42,957 nt of DNA from an uncultured Lachnospiraceae bacterium (GCA_945609985.1 CALYZQ010000010.1:1-42957); one strand, 5' to 3'. Counted from the stretch's first letter, positions 1 to 8,202 are shown. Numbers and translations are program-made. The notes: a model not told the origin generated them from the sequence alone.

Positions 1-14
1 GCGGCAACTCTGAT

Positions 15-43
15 AGAATATCACATGTCGCTTCCCTTGTCAA
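15..43 (-). promoter_or_regulatory. Downstream promoter of a tandem pair reading off the left edge
   Basis: Read on the minus strand there is a perfect -35 TTGACA, a 17-nt spacer and a -10 TATTCT, with GAGTTGCCGC following. It lies about 90 nt downstream of a second strong promoter. Tandem strong promoters ending in an agttgccgc-like start are typical of clostridial rRNA operons. The 16S gene itself would be outside the window, so rRNA identity is inferred. Confidence 0.6.
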
Positions 44-100
44 CAACTTTTTTAAATTATTTATAAATCTTTTCCCACCTCCATTTGGCGGTGGAATTTT

Positions 101-130
101 ATTATAGCACCGGATAAATTTATTTGTCAA
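101..130 (-). promoter_or_regulatory. Upstream promoter of the tandem pair, near consensus
   Basis: On the minus strand TTGACA and TATAAT are separated by 18 nt. A GC-rich inverted repeat (CCACC/GGTGG, about 76-94) lies just downstream of the -10. The promoter starts about 80 nt downstream of the cvpA stop and points away from it, so it serves genes beyond the left edge, probably a stable RNA operon. Confidence 0.6.
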
Positions 131-166
131 TCATGTTTCGCTATTTTTTATTCAATTAAAGTAATT

Positions 167-204
167 TAAAACGCCCGGCTCAAAATTCTCCAAGAGCACA
201 GGCG
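167..204 (-). terminator. Probable terminator after cvpA
   Basis: Just past the cvpA stop there is a hairpin with arms CGCC/GGCG and GCTC/GAGC around a loop of about 12 nt. On the minus strand it is followed by TTTTAAATT. It would end the DUF5711-cvpA transcript before the strong leftward promoters. The stem has an internal bulge, so efficiency is uncertain. Confidence 0.5.
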
Positions 205-211
205 CTTTGTA

Positions 212-715
212 CTACATTATTGTATTAAAATCAATTTTGGAACTGACACTTTCCAGCAGATATGCCAAATAATTATTCTCATAAAACCAAAGCAAAACAT
301 TACTTTCCTTTGTATATGATACGATTTGGGTTCCTATTGCTCCCAGATCCATTAGCATAACAAATGTATAAAGTGTCCAAAGAATCAGAATTGTTTCTAA
401 AATTCCGACTACGATTCCCAAAAGCTTGTCCGCCCAGCTTACTAGCGGAAGCTTAACAACCAGCTTTGCCGAAAAGAACAAAATACCTAAGAGGTGATGT
501 ACAACAGCAATAATTATCAAAAGAATAATTACCAATGCTACATTAACATATTTTTTATCAAAGTAATTACTTACGCCATTTGCCAGCAATGCCAGTACGA
601 TGCACAATATGATTAAAGAAACAAAAGAGATAATCTCTTTTACCATGCCGCGCTTATAGCCATCTCTTATTTTGCATATGAGCAAAACCAAAACAATTAT
701 TAACAATATATTCAT
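212..715 (-). CDS. cvpA: CvpA family membrane protein
   Basis: A 167-residue integral membrane protein with four hydrophobic segments (roughly residues 2-15, 26-46, 56-80 and 98-123). Length and segment layout match the CvpA family, named for colicin V production in E. coli and of unsettled function; members are often linked to envelope or biofilm processes. The N-terminal pattern of a hydrophobic stretch, then DGYKRGMVKE, then a second hydrophobic helix is typical. The ATG follows AGGAGG at good spacing. It lies 27 nt downstream of the DUF5711 gene and is probably cotranscribed with it. The next feature is a terminator and then outward promoters. Confidence 0.8.
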   Translation of the reverse strand: MNILLIIVLVLLICKIRDGYKRGMVKEIISFVSLIILCIVLALLANGVSNYFDKKYVNVALVIILLIIIAVVHHLLGILFFSAKLVVKLPLVSWADKLLGIVVGILETILILWTLYTFVMLMDLGAIGTQIVSYTKESNVLLWFYENNYLAYLLESVSSKIDFNTIM

Positions 716-742
716 TTGTTTCCTCCTGTACTATCCGACAGA

Positions 743-1939
743 TTATTTTAACTGTATCGTATCTATGGAAGCATCCGTAACCAGCAGGAATTTATATGCC
801 CTGTTGGTCGGCAACATCAGATTAACTGTTTTCGTAAAACTACCGCTGTACTTTTCTGTTCCCTCTAATGTCATAATCATACATTCCGTCTCATTGTAAA
901 CTGCGAAACAATCTTTTCCAAAAAAGAGTTGTCTGTAATCTAAATCAAAATAATAAGTCCCTACTCTCTTTCCATCCGTTCCGTACACTTCTAATTTATA
1001 TGTACTTTCCGGTTTGTCCGAAAGGAAAACAATTCCTATGTAATTCTCATCGTAAAAAACAGACCGCACTTCATTTTCATAGAAATAGATCGCCTCTTGA
1101 GTAGGTTTCTGGCTTCCCTTGTATATCATAAGGCTGCTGTCACTCACTGCAAAAGCTGTACTGTCATTCATAAAATGCAGTTCCGGAACAAGTTGGTCCG
1201 TATAAATATGCGTACTCACCAGATAATCGCTCTGATTAGCTCCAACCGGTCCAAAATTATAGAACACCACGTTGCTCTTCAGTTCACCGGCATCCACATA
1301 AATATAACTGACTGCCAATAAATCTCCACTAGGAGATAAACTGATTGCCGCAGGATATCCGCTGTCATGCATATGAGTCTGGCCCGTGTATAGCATTTCT
1401 CCGTTTGCATTATAGGTATTAATCCACGTTGTATCTTTGTCTTCCAATATTGCCGTAACAGTTCCGTTTGCGGAAACTGCAATATTCTGTACCGGCATTG
1501 TAGTCGCAATCTGCCCCAGCAATTTATCCGCACTCTGCACATAGATACTTCTGCCGTTATAATCTGCAATAGCCGTCACATCCATACATTTGGCAATCTT
1601 TACATCCTGTATTTCATACGTCTGATTCCATGTCACTGTTCCCTTAGCATTTGTACAATGTGCACCATCCTTGCTATAGGTTAGCACCGAATCACGCAGG
1701 CGTATGTCTATCGCATCCGCAGCCTTCTCTCTCGGAATGGAGGAAAGCGTTTCATATCCCGTAAAAATCCGCCTGTTATATTGTACGATGACCAACGCTA
1801 TCACCGCTGCAATAATCACAAGCACCAAAAGAATTCTATATACAGTAGCCAGCTTATGACGGGTAATCTTATTTCGATAATCACCCTTTGCTTTTTCCCG
1901 CTTCTCTTTTTCCTTTAAATAATCCTTGATATCTGCCAT
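743..1939 (-). CDS. DUF5711 family membrane-anchored protein
   Basis: A 398-residue protein with a charged cytoplasmic N-terminus (about 1-34, Lys/Glu-rich), one transmembrane helix (about 35-53) and a long extracytoplasmic region. That region has repeated short beta-strand patterns (for example SIYVQSADKLLGQI and TWINTYNANGEML), consistent with a beta-propeller-like fold. The architecture fits DUF5711, found mainly in Lachnospiraceae and not characterised to my knowledge. A promoter with TATAAT sits just upstream and cvpA follows directly, so an envelope role is plausible but inferred. No catalytic motif is visible. Confidence 0.7.
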   Translation of the reverse strand: MADIKDYLKEKEKREKAKGDYRNKITRHKLATVYRILLVLVIIAAVIALVIVQYNRRIFTGYETLSSIPREKAADAIDIRLRDSVLTYSKDGAHCTNAKGTVTWNQTYEIQDVKIAKCMDVTAIADYNGRSIYVQSADKLLGQIATTMPVQNIAVSANGTVTAILEDKDTTWINTYNANGEMLYTGQTHMHDSGYPAAISLSPSGDLLAVSYIYVDAGELKSNVVFYNFGPVGANQSDYLVSTHIYTDQLVPELHFMNDSTAFAVSDSSLMIYKGSQKPTQEAIYFYENEVRSVFYDENYIGIVFLSDKPESTYKLEVYGTDGKRVGTYYFDLDYRQLFFGKDCFAVYNETECMIMTLEGTEKYSGSFTKTVNLMLPTNRAYKFLLVTDASIDTIQLK

Positions 1940-1986
1940 GTATTTTACCTTCGCTTTGGCTCTTGGCCGGTATGATGTCTATTGCC

Positions 1987-2016
1987 ATTATATCATAGAT
2001 ACATCACTCATGGTAA
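1987..2016 (-). promoter_or_regulatory. Promoter for DUF5711-cvpA
   Basis: On the minus strand TTACCA, an 18-nt spacer and a perfect -10 TATAAT lie about 48 nt before the DUF5711 start. The -35 falls around the end of the LysM gene, so this two-gene unit can be transcribed independently of it. Confidence 0.55.
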
Positions 2017-3180
2017 TAAAATTTTCTCACCCACCTTAATATCATCCGGATTAGAAATCCGATTCAGCTCACATATTTTCTTCACCATCGACTCGTTACC
2101 ATAATTTTTCATACTGATTCCTATCAAAGTATCTCCGCTCTGAATTGTATATGCAATCGGTTGTGCTACTGTTGGTGTTGCCTCCGGTGTAGGAGTCGGG
2201 GTTGGGGTCGGGGTTGGTGTTGGCGTAGGTGTCGGCGTAGGTGTCGGGGGCGGAGTTGGCGTAGGTGTTGGCGTAGGTGTCGGGGTTAGTTCCGTACTCA
2301 CAGGTGACATCCGGTTCTCCTGCTCCAATGCCCGGGTAAGCTCTTCATCCGCCACCAAGGTATCAATCTGCACATTATCGTTATTGGCTTCCACTGCATC
2401 CGGCAGTTTCTGTTCACCCAACCGCTGAAACATCTGCCCTGCAGCTTTCTGCAACTTCAAAACTCCTTCTTCACCACTCAAAAGCGCATAACCAAATACG
2501 CACAGAAGTGCGAAGACTGCTGCAACTGACACCTTCATATGTCTGACTTTTTCTGCAGCACTTTCTTGTCTCTCGGGTTTGAATTGCCTCATGTTTCTAT
2601 AATGACTTTGCCTCTCTTCCCGCTCACCGCCGCGTCGTTCTCCTTGTCTTCTCTCCTCTTGTCGCTTTTCTTCCTGCCTTCTTTCCTCCTGGCGCCTTTT
2701 TACAATATCATATTTTTCACGTTCTACAACCTCCGGCTGAATTTCCTCCTTGCGGACATCCAGCATATACGCAAGCATGCTGTCATTTTTTTCATAAAAT
2801 TGTGCATATCCCGATATGTACCTGCAAATTCCCTGTTCACAGACGTGGAAACCTTCTATCATCTCTCCGTCGAGGATACGGTAACCTAAGAATTCTAATT
2901 CTTCAAAATAATTTCTTCGCAGGCGTTCAATTTCCTGATGTTGCGCCTGTGATAAGTGTCGCGTTTCCCTCTGTAAAAAATCCAATTTGGCTGCTCCGTA
3001 AAAAAACAGATATGAAACGCCCTCCTCTTCTTTACGCACACCATATAATGCCACTGCCAGTTCCTTGTTCTGCGCCATATGGTTCAGCTGCTTCATATAG
3101 GATACAACATAATCCTCTACATAAATTTTTACATTGTTATCTGCTTGTCCGATTTGTGTAATATTTTTTGGTAATTCCAT
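2008..3180 (-). CDS. LysM protein with Thr-Pro linker and single transmembrane helix
   Basis: A 390-residue protein built in five parts. Residues 1-150 are an unrecognised globular domain. A strongly charged Arg/Glu/Gln segment follows (about 160-205). One transmembrane helix lies near 213-232. A Thr-Pro repeat linker spans about 300-335. A C-terminal LysM domain begins YTIQSGDTLIGIS and should bind peptidoglycan or chitin-like glycans. The likely topology is a cytoplasmic sensor-like domain joined across the membrane to a wall-binding module; this is inferred. The track starts 21 codons earlier, but the ATG at 3180 is preceded by GGGAGG and is preferred. That ribosome binding site lies inside a perfect hairpin (see 3189-3233). 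The linker DNA is a short-period repeat. Confidence 0.75.
   Translation of the reverse strand: MELPKNITQIGQADNNVKIYVEDYVVSYMKQLNHMAQNKELAVALYGVRKEEEGVSYLFFYGAAKLDFLQRETRHLSQAQHQEIERLRRNYFEELEFLGYRILDGEMIEGFHVCEQGICRYISGYAQFYEKNDSMLAYMLDVRKEEIQPEVVEREKYDIVKRRQEERRQEEKRQEERRQGERRGGEREERQSHYRNMRQFKPERQESAAEKVRHMKVSVAAVFALLCVFGYALLSGEEGVLKLQKAAGQMFQRLGEQKLPDAVEANNDNVQIDTLVADEELTRALEQENRMSPVSTELTPTPTPTPTPTPPPTPTPTPTPTPTPTPTPTPTPEATPTVAQPIAYTIQSGDTLIGISMKNYGNESMVKKICELNRISNPDDIKVGEKILLP
2186..2287. repeat. Short tandem repeat coding the Thr-Pro linker
   Basis: About 100 bp built from 6-bp and 12-bp units (plus-strand unit GGCGTAGGTGTC and close variants) encoding alternating Thr-Pro. Unit lengths are multiples of three, so gain or loss of units would change linker length without a frameshift. 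It is coding sequence, not a CRISPR array. Confidence 0.85.
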
Positions 3181-3188
3181 ATAAAAAC

Positions 3189-3233
3189 ACCTCCCATGCC
3201 GTTTTCCTCCATAATAACATTGGCATGGGAGGT
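3189..3233 (-). promoter_or_regulatory. Perfect 12-bp hairpin covering the LysM gene ribosome binding site
   Basis: ACCTCCCATGCC and GGCATGGGAGGT form a perfect inverted repeat with a 21-nt loop. On the minus strand the 3' arm holds the GGGAGG ribosome binding site of the LysM gene and is followed by GTTTTTAT. It can therefore act as an intrinsic terminator for the upstream galM transcript, or as a hairpin hiding the ribosome binding site, or both. Which role dominates cannot be read from sequence. Confidence 0.7.
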
Positions 3234-3281
3234 ATTTTATCATTCTTTGTCGTCGTAATTTAAAAAGTGCTCGACAAAATT

Positions 3282-4322
3282 TTATTCAAAACGATATACA
3301 GTCACGGAATCATATTCCTTACCTTCTCCGAAAATGCAGGAAGGGAAGGAAGGCTGATGTGCCGTGTCAGGGTAATACTGGGTCTCAAGGCATAAGCCGC
3401 CGCGTCTTGCATAGGCTGCACCATTCTTACCGGTCTGTGGCGAAATAGCGTTACCTGCATAGAACTGTACGCCGGGCAGATTGGTGTAGGCCTTCATCAC
3501 TCTGCCACTCTTGGGGCCTTTTACTACAGCAAACTCTCTAAGCTCACCATCCCATCCGTCAATTACCCAGTTGTGGTCATAGCCGCCTGTCATCTTAATC
3601 TGCATGAAGTCTTCTCTGATATCTCTGCCGATTTCCTTAGCAGTTGTGAAGTCCATAATGGTTCCCGCAACAGGAGCAATCTCACCTGTGGGAATCGCGC
3701 CCATTACAATCGGAGTATAATTAGACGCATTCAACTGAAGTTCATGTCCCTCGATGCTTCCACTGTCATGTCCATCCAAATTGAAATATGTATGATTGGT
3801 AAGATTCAAAATAGTCTTCTTATCACTGCTTCCATGATAATGAAGGGTCAGTGCATTCTCTTCATCCAATGTATAGGTCACCTGTACCTTTTTGTTACCG
3901 GGGAAGCCCATATTGCCGTCAGCATCCTCAAGAGAGAATGTGACACCATTGTCGCAAATCTTTGCATCCCACAAAGCCTTGTGATAACCCTTAAAGAAAT
4001 CGCTATGTAAGTTATTGGGTCCGTCATTTACTGCAAGCTGATAGGTCGTGCCATCCACCTCAAAGCTTGCCCCACCGATACGGTTTGCGCTGGGTCCGAT
4101 AACTGCGCCAAAGAAACAGCCATTTCTAAAATAGTCTTCTGCCTTGTCGTAACCCAATACCACATCTGCCACCTGTCCGTTCTTGTCCGGTACAAGTAAG
4201 TTAACAATGATTGCACCAAGATTGGTCAAATCCACCTGCATACCTTTGCTGTTTTTAATGCTGTACAACATAATCTCCTGACCGTCAGGAGTTTTTCCAA
4301 ATACTTTTGTCTCTACTGACAT
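3282..4322 (-). CDS. galM: Galactose mutarotase (aldose 1-epimerase)
   Basis: A 346-residue cytoplasmic enzyme that interconverts alpha and beta anomers of galactose and related aldoses, feeding the Leloir pathway. Visible signatures are the substrate-binding N-R motif in GPSANRIGG, the catalytic His in LTNHTYFNLDG and the catalytic Glu in GLCLETQYYPD. Length is normal for the family. The ATG follows GGAGG. It starts 17 nt after recR, so it is probably cotranscribed with ybaB-recR, although no galactose genes lie nearby. The hairpin at 3189-3233 probably ends the transcript. Confidence 0.92.
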   Translation of the reverse strand: MSVETKVFGKTPDGQEIMLYSIKNSKGMQVDLTNLGAIIVNLLVPDKNGQVADVVLGYDKAEDYFRNGCFFGAVIGPSANRIGGASFEVDGTTYQLAVNDGPNNLHSDFFKGYHKALWDAKICDNGVTFSLEDADGNMGFPGNKKVQVTYTLDEENALTLHYHGSSDKKTILNLTNHTYFNLDGHDSGSIEGHELQLNASNYTPIVMGAIPTGEIAPVAGTIMDFTTAKEIGRDIREDFMQIKMTGGYDHNWVIDGWDGELREFAVVKGPKSGRVMKAYTNLPGVQFYAGNAISPQTGKNGAAYARRGGLCLETQYYPDTAHQPSFPSCIFGEGKEYDSVTVYRFE

Positions 4323-4339
4323 TTTGCTACCTCCATGAT

Positions 4340-4936
4340 TTATAATTCTACTCTGCCCTCAAGTGCACGGAGCAGGGTAACTTCATCAATATATTCCAAA
4401 TCACCACCCACCGGCACACCGCTTGCAATTCTGGTGACTTTTATCCCTGTGGGCTTTATCAGCTTGCTGATATACATTGCGGTAGTCTCGCCCTCTAAAC
4501 TGGAGTTGGTGGCAATAATCACTTCCTCCACATCCTCCTGCAACCGCTCCATCAGCTCCTTTAATTTAATATCGCCGGGACCAATACCAATCATGGGAGA
4601 AATCGCACCATGCAGGACATGATATACGCCCTCATATTTACCGGTCTTCTCATAGGCCGCCAAATCTCTGGTATTCTCCACCACCATAATCAATCTGTGA
4701 TTGCGTCTGTCATTAGCGCACACCGGACAAACATCTCTGTCCGTTAAGGTGTAACACTCCTTGCAGTAACGCACGTTTGCCTTGGCCTCCATCATTACAT
4801 TCGCCAACCGGTTCACCTTGTCCTGTGGCATGTTGATTAAATGGAACGCCAGGCGTTGGGCTGATTTAGAGCCGATACCGGGCAATGCCGCAAGCTCTTC
4901 TATTAATTTATTGATATGTCCGCTATACATATCCAT
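4340..4936 (-). CDS. recR: Recombination protein RecR
   Basis: A 198-residue recombination mediator that acts with RecF and RecO to load RecA at gapped DNA. In order it shows an N-terminal helix-hairpin-helix (LPGIGSKSAQRLAFH, about 18-32), a four-cysteine zinc motif (C58, C61, C70, C73) and a Toprim domain starting near VVENTRD (about 86). Its start codon overlaps the ybaB stop as TAATG, indicating translational coupling. The order dnaX-ybaB-recR is one of the most conserved in bacteria. Length is standard. Confidence 0.95.
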   Translation of the reverse strand: MDMYSGHINKLIEELAALPGIGSKSAQRLAFHLINMPQDKVNRLANVMMEAKANVRYCKECYTLTDRDVCPVCANDRRNHRLIMVVENTRDLAAYEKTGKYEGVYHVLHGAISPMIGIGPGDIKLKELMERLQEDVEEVIIATNSSLEGETTAMYISKLIKPTGIKVTRIASGVPVGGDLEYIDEVTLLRALEGRVEL

Positions 4937-5280
4937 TAGAAAGGAAATCCTCCGCCGAATCCGCCTGTCATCCTGCCCATAAGCTCTGCACTTGCATCCT
5001 CTGCCTGACGAAGAGCCTCATTGGTAGCAGCCACAATTAAATCCTGAAGCATCTCGATATCATCGGGGTCTACAACCTCCTCTGAAAGCTTCACGCTTAC
5101 AATCTCCTTCTTGCCGTTTACGGTAACAGACACCGCACCGCCGCCTGCTGCCGCAGTGAACTCCTTGGTCTCTAATTCCTTCTGTCCTTCCTCCATCTGA
5201 CGCTGCATTCTCTGTGCCTGCTTCATCAGATTATTCATATTACCGGGCATACCGCCGGGAAATCCTCCACGTTTTGCCAT
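4936..5280 (-). CDS. ybaB: YbaB/EbfC family nucleoid-associated protein
   Basis: A 114-residue DNA-binding protein of the YbaB/EbfC family, which forms tweezer-like dimers and coats the nucleoid. A Gly/Met-rich N-terminus precedes the conserved helix MKQAQRMQRQMEEGQKEL, and the core GKKEIVSVKLSEEVVDP-D is intact. The C-terminus is glycine-rich (FGGGFPF). The track begins at an ATG that overlaps the Shine-Dalgarno sequence; GGAGG at 5289-5293 selects the ATG at 5280. It lies between dnaX and recR as in most bacteria. Confidence 0.92.
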   Translation of the reverse strand: MAKRGGFPGGMPGNMNNLMKQAQRMQRQMEEGQKELETKEFTAAAGGGAVSVTVNGKKEIVSVKLSEEVVDPDDIEMLQDLIVAATNEALRQAEDASAELMGRMTGGFGGGFPF

Positions 5281-5335
5281 AATACTATCCTCCAAAATAT
5301 ATTATCGTCAGCACCAAATGCGCTCCACAACTTTG

Positions 5336-5365
5336 ATTGTAACATCTTGCAGCATTATCCTGCAA
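5336..5365 (-). promoter_or_regulatory. Candidate internal promoter for ybaB-recR-galM
   Basis: In the 100-nt gap after dnaX the minus strand has TTGCAG, 18 nt, then TACAAT. The -35 overlaps a perfect 7-bp inverted repeat (CTTGCAG/CTGCAAG, 5346-5366). The hairpin has no following T-run, so it looks more like a promoter-overlapping site than a terminator. This is pattern evidence only. Confidence 0.4.
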
Positions 5366-5380
5366 GGAAAAAATATCTTT

Positions 5381-6943
5381 CTATTCCTCTTCCTCAATAT
5401 CCATATTAATTAACCTTGAAAGGTCAGGATAATTGTCCTCAAATTCCCTCTCGCTGTTGACTGTCTGAATAGAAACCTCCACTTCTTTGCCGGAAAAATC
5501 TGCAAGAAGAAGCTGTAGCTGTTCCTTGTTGGATGGATTCTGTGTAAAGTAATCGGAACTCACACCATCCTCCATCACCAGTAACAGACGGTTATCTCCT
5601 CCCAAACTCAGCTTTGCAGTCTTCATATGCATTTTCATGGGATTTTCCGCACTTCCCACAATTGCAGGCCACTTGGAAACAATCGCTTTGATATCTTCGG
5701 GTATTGCTTTGGGGAGCTCCGGTCTTGGCTTTTTAGGTGCTGTAGCACCCTGCACAGGCGCCGCGCCTTCTGCTACTGCTACAACCACACCGTTTTCCAC
5801 CTTATCCTCCACCTGACGGATTCTGTCAATCAGTGCCTCCCGACTGACCTCCATATCCGGTTTACACAGCTTAATCAACGCAATCTCTACCAGAATACGC
5901 TTTTGAGAAGCATATTTAATCTGTCCGGACAATTCAGAAAAAATGTGAATATAACGGACTATCCTGTCCGCATCCACCATCTGCGCCTCTTCCTTCAACC
6001 GGGCAAGGTTGTCCGTGGACATATCTATAACATCCTCCAGATTATCAGAAGCCTGTACCAGTAAAAGGTTTCGTAAATACCATGTAAAATCCGTAACAAA
6101 CTGACTAAGCTCTCTTCCTTGCATTACTATATCTTCCAAAAGTTCAACGCATCCCAACACATTCCGGTCAAGCACATGGCGGAGCAGTGTACTGAATACT
6201 CCCGTATCTACCGCTCCCAACACATCAAGCACCTTATCATAGGTAAGCTCTTTGCCAAGGTGGAATGCAATACACTGATCCAAAAGGCTGAGCGCATCAC
6301 GCATGGAACCATCGGCCACTTTTGCAATATATCGCAGTGCACGCTCCTCCACCGACACACTCTCCGCATCAATCAATGTCTGCATGCGATTTGTAATGGT
6401 ATCTATGGAAATACGTTTGAAATCATATCTCTGGCATCTGGATAAAATCGTAATAGGAAGCTTGTGCACCTCCGTAGTTGCCAGTATAAAGATCACATAT
6501 GAGGGTGGCTCCTCCAAGGTCTTTAAAAGTGCATTAAAAGCACCTATAGAAAGCATATGTACCTCATCGATAATATAAACCTTGTATTTGCCTTCCGCAG
6601 GAGAATAGGAAACCTCCTCCACAATCTCACGAATATTATCTACACCATTGTTGGACGCAGCATCAATCTCAATAACATTCATGCTTGCCCCCGCCGCTAT
6701 GGCACGACAGATACGACAGTCCCCACAGGGACCGTCCTCTGTGGGGTTCTCGCAATTCACTGTTTTCGCAAGTATTTTTGCTACCGTTGTTTTGCCGGTC
6801 CCTCTGGTTCCGGTAAAAAGATACGCATGCCCGATTCGATTCGCCTTTATCTGATTTTTCAGTGTAGTAACGATATGATCCTGCCCCTTCACATCCGCGA
6901 AGGTATCCGGGCGGAACTTTCGGTATAGCGCTGTATAAGACAT
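5381..6943 (-). CDS. dnaX: DNA polymerase III subunit gamma/tau
   Basis: A 520-residue clamp-loader ATPase of the replisome. Residues 1-370 form the AAA+ module: Walker A GTRGTGKTT (about 45-53), zinc-binding cysteines C64, C73, C76 and C79, Walker B IIDEVH (about 124-129), the SRC sensor (about 168) and the helical collar domain. The rest is a shorter tau-like tail ending in an acidic IEEEE. The track ATG is part of the GGAGG sequence, so the start is the ATG at 6943, giving the canonical MSYTALYRKFRP. No slippery A-run was looked for in detail. pfkA lies 47 nt upstream, replacing the scRNA gene found near dnaX in some Bacillota. Confidence 0.95.
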   Translation of the reverse strand: MSYTALYRKFRPDTFADVKGQDHIVTTLKNQIKANRIGHAYLFTGTRGTGKTTVAKILAKTVNCENPTEDGPCGDCRICRAIAAGASMNVIEIDAASNNGVDNIREIVEEVSYSPAEGKYKVYIIDEVHMLSIGAFNALLKTLEEPPSYVIFILATTEVHKLPITILSRCQRYDFKRISIDTITNRMQTLIDAESVSVEERALRYIAKVADGSMRDALSLLDQCIAFHLGKELTYDKVLDVLGAVDTGVFSTLLRHVLDRNVLGCVELLEDIVMQGRELSQFVTDFTWYLRNLLLVQASDNLEDVIDMSTDNLARLKEEAQMVDADRIVRYIHIFSELSGQIKYASQKRILVEIALIKLCKPDMEVSREALIDRIRQVEDKVENGVVVAVAEGAAPVQGATAPKKPRPELPKAIPEDIKAIVSKWPAIVGSAENPMKMHMKTAKLSLGGDNRLLLVMEDGVSSDYFTQNPSNKEQLQLLLADFSGKEVEVSIQTVNSEREFEDNYPDLSRLINMDIEEEE

Positions 6944-6990
6944 AACAACCTCCATATGCAGTGCCTGTCATCGGCACCGCAGTGTATTCT

Positions 6991-8064
6991 TTAATCTCCG
7001 AAGCTGATTCCCAAAAGCTTGGCTTCTTTTACGATGGACGCATCCGGAGATACCATCTTAAGCTTTCCTGCCACATCCTCAAGGGGAACTCTTACAATCT
7101 CTCTGTTTTTGTAACCTACCATAAATCCATACTTGCCTTCTAAAATCAACTTACCTGCCTCAGAACCGAGTCGGCTTGCAAACACACGGTCATAAGGGCA
7201 GGGGCTTCCACCTCTTTGCATATGTCCGGGAACCGTAACTCGCACCTCTCTGCCTGTCTTTTCCTGAATCAGGGCAGCCACTTCATAGGAAACGGAAGGA
7301 TAAGGATATTTCTTCATCTTCTCCTTAAATTCCTTCTTGGAAAGCTTGGCATCCTTCTTGGAAATTGCACCCTCTGCCACTGCAATAATAGTGAAACGGC
7401 AGCCCTTCTTATCACGCTCTTCTATCTTATCAATCACCTTATCAATATCATAAGGAATCTCAGGAATCAAAATGATGTCCGCACCGCTGGCCATACCCGC
7501 ATTCAACGTAAGCCAACCCACCTTATGGCCCATAACCTCCACAATAAATACTCTGCCGTGGGATGCTGCTGTGGTATGGATGCAGTCAATGGCATTAGTC
7601 GCAATGTCAACCGCGCTCTGGAAACCGAAGGTCATGTCAGTGCCCCATAAATCGTTGTCTATAGTCTTGGGCAGCGTTACCACATTCAATCCCTCCTGAC
7701 GAAGCAGGTTGGCTGTCTTATGAGTACCGTTTCCACCTAAAATTACCAGACAGTCCAGCTGAAGCTTGTAATAATTCTGCTTCATGGCCTCCACCTTATT
7801 CAAGCCATTCTCATCAGGGTCCTGGATGGTCTTAAAAGGTGTACGGGACGTTCCCAGAATTGTACCTCCCTTCGTCAGTATTCCGGAAAAATCATTTCCG
7901 GTCAGCATACAAAATTTACCGTAAATCAAGCCCTTATATCCGTCTAAAAAACCATAAATCTCAACCTCTTCACCACTGTGGTCAAGGGTCTTTACAACGC
8001 CTCTCATTGCTGCATTTAATGCCTGACAATCTCCACCACTGGTTAACATACCGATTCTCTTCAT
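6991..8064 (-). CDS. pfkA: 6-phosphofructokinase with variant active-site motif
   Basis: A 357-residue enzyme phosphorylating fructose 6-phosphate to the 1,6-bisphosphate. The fold signatures are clear: N-terminal SGGDCQALNAAMRG, PKTIDNDLWGTD with the catalytic aspartates (D136, D138), and EVMGHKVGWL. Two details are unusual. The nucleotide/Mg motif, normally GGDGS or GGDDT, reads GGNGT here (N112), and GGDCPGLNA is GGDCQALNA. Gly at the selectivity position (113) with Lys at 133 matches the group III mixed-substrate type, where Gly generally goes with ATP. The donor (ATP or PPi) therefore needs testing. The ATG at 8064 follows GGAGG; the track extends it wrongly by 23 codons. It has its own promoter. 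Confidence 0.88.
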   Translation of the reverse strand: MKRIGMLTSGGDCQALNAAMRGVVKTLDHSGEEVEIYGFLDGYKGLIYGKFCMLTGNDFSGILTKGGTILGTSRTPFKTIQDPDENGLNKVEAMKQNYYKLQLDCLVILGGNGTHKTANLLRQEGLNVVTLPKTIDNDLWGTDMTFGFQSAVDIATNAIDCIHTTAASHGRVFIVEVMGHKVGWLTLNAGMASGADIILIPEIPYDIDKVIDKIEERDKKGCRFTIIAVAEGAISKKDAKLSKKEFKEKMKKYPYPSVSYEVAALIQEKTGREVRVTVPGHMQRGGSPCPYDRVFASRLGSEAGKLILEGKYGFMVGYKNREIVRVPLEDVAGKLKMVSPDASIVKEAKLLGISFGD

Positions 8065-8079
8065 GCGTTCCTCCATTCC

Positions 8080-8096
8080 GCCGCCCCGAGGGCAGC
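8080..8096 (-). promoter_or_regulatory. GC-rich leader hairpin before pfkA
   Basis: GCCGCCC and GGGCAGC can pair around a 3-nt loop in the pfkA 5' leader, a few nucleotides before its GGAGG. No T-run follows, so it is not a terminator. It may affect translation or mRNA stability. Confidence 0.4.
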
Positions 8097-8121
8097 CTTT
8101 TCGATGCAATTTATATCTAAC

Positions 8122-8150
8122 ATTATAACCCATAATCGCTACGGTTACAA
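8122..8150 (-). promoter_or_regulatory. pfkA promoter
   Basis: On the minus strand TTGTAA, a 17-nt spacer and a perfect TATAAT lie about 60 nt before the pfkA start. Together with the plus-strand tRNA-Ser promoter this makes a divergent regulatory region. Confidence 0.65.
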
Positions 8151-8202
8151 CTTATACAAGGGCATTTTCAGATTAATTTTTGAAATAATTACCTTGTAAC
8201 AC

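Noticed and set aside
2186-2287. Possible CRISPR-like or minisatellite array
   Set aside because: Units are 6-12 bp with no spacers and encode an in-frame Thr-Pro linker.
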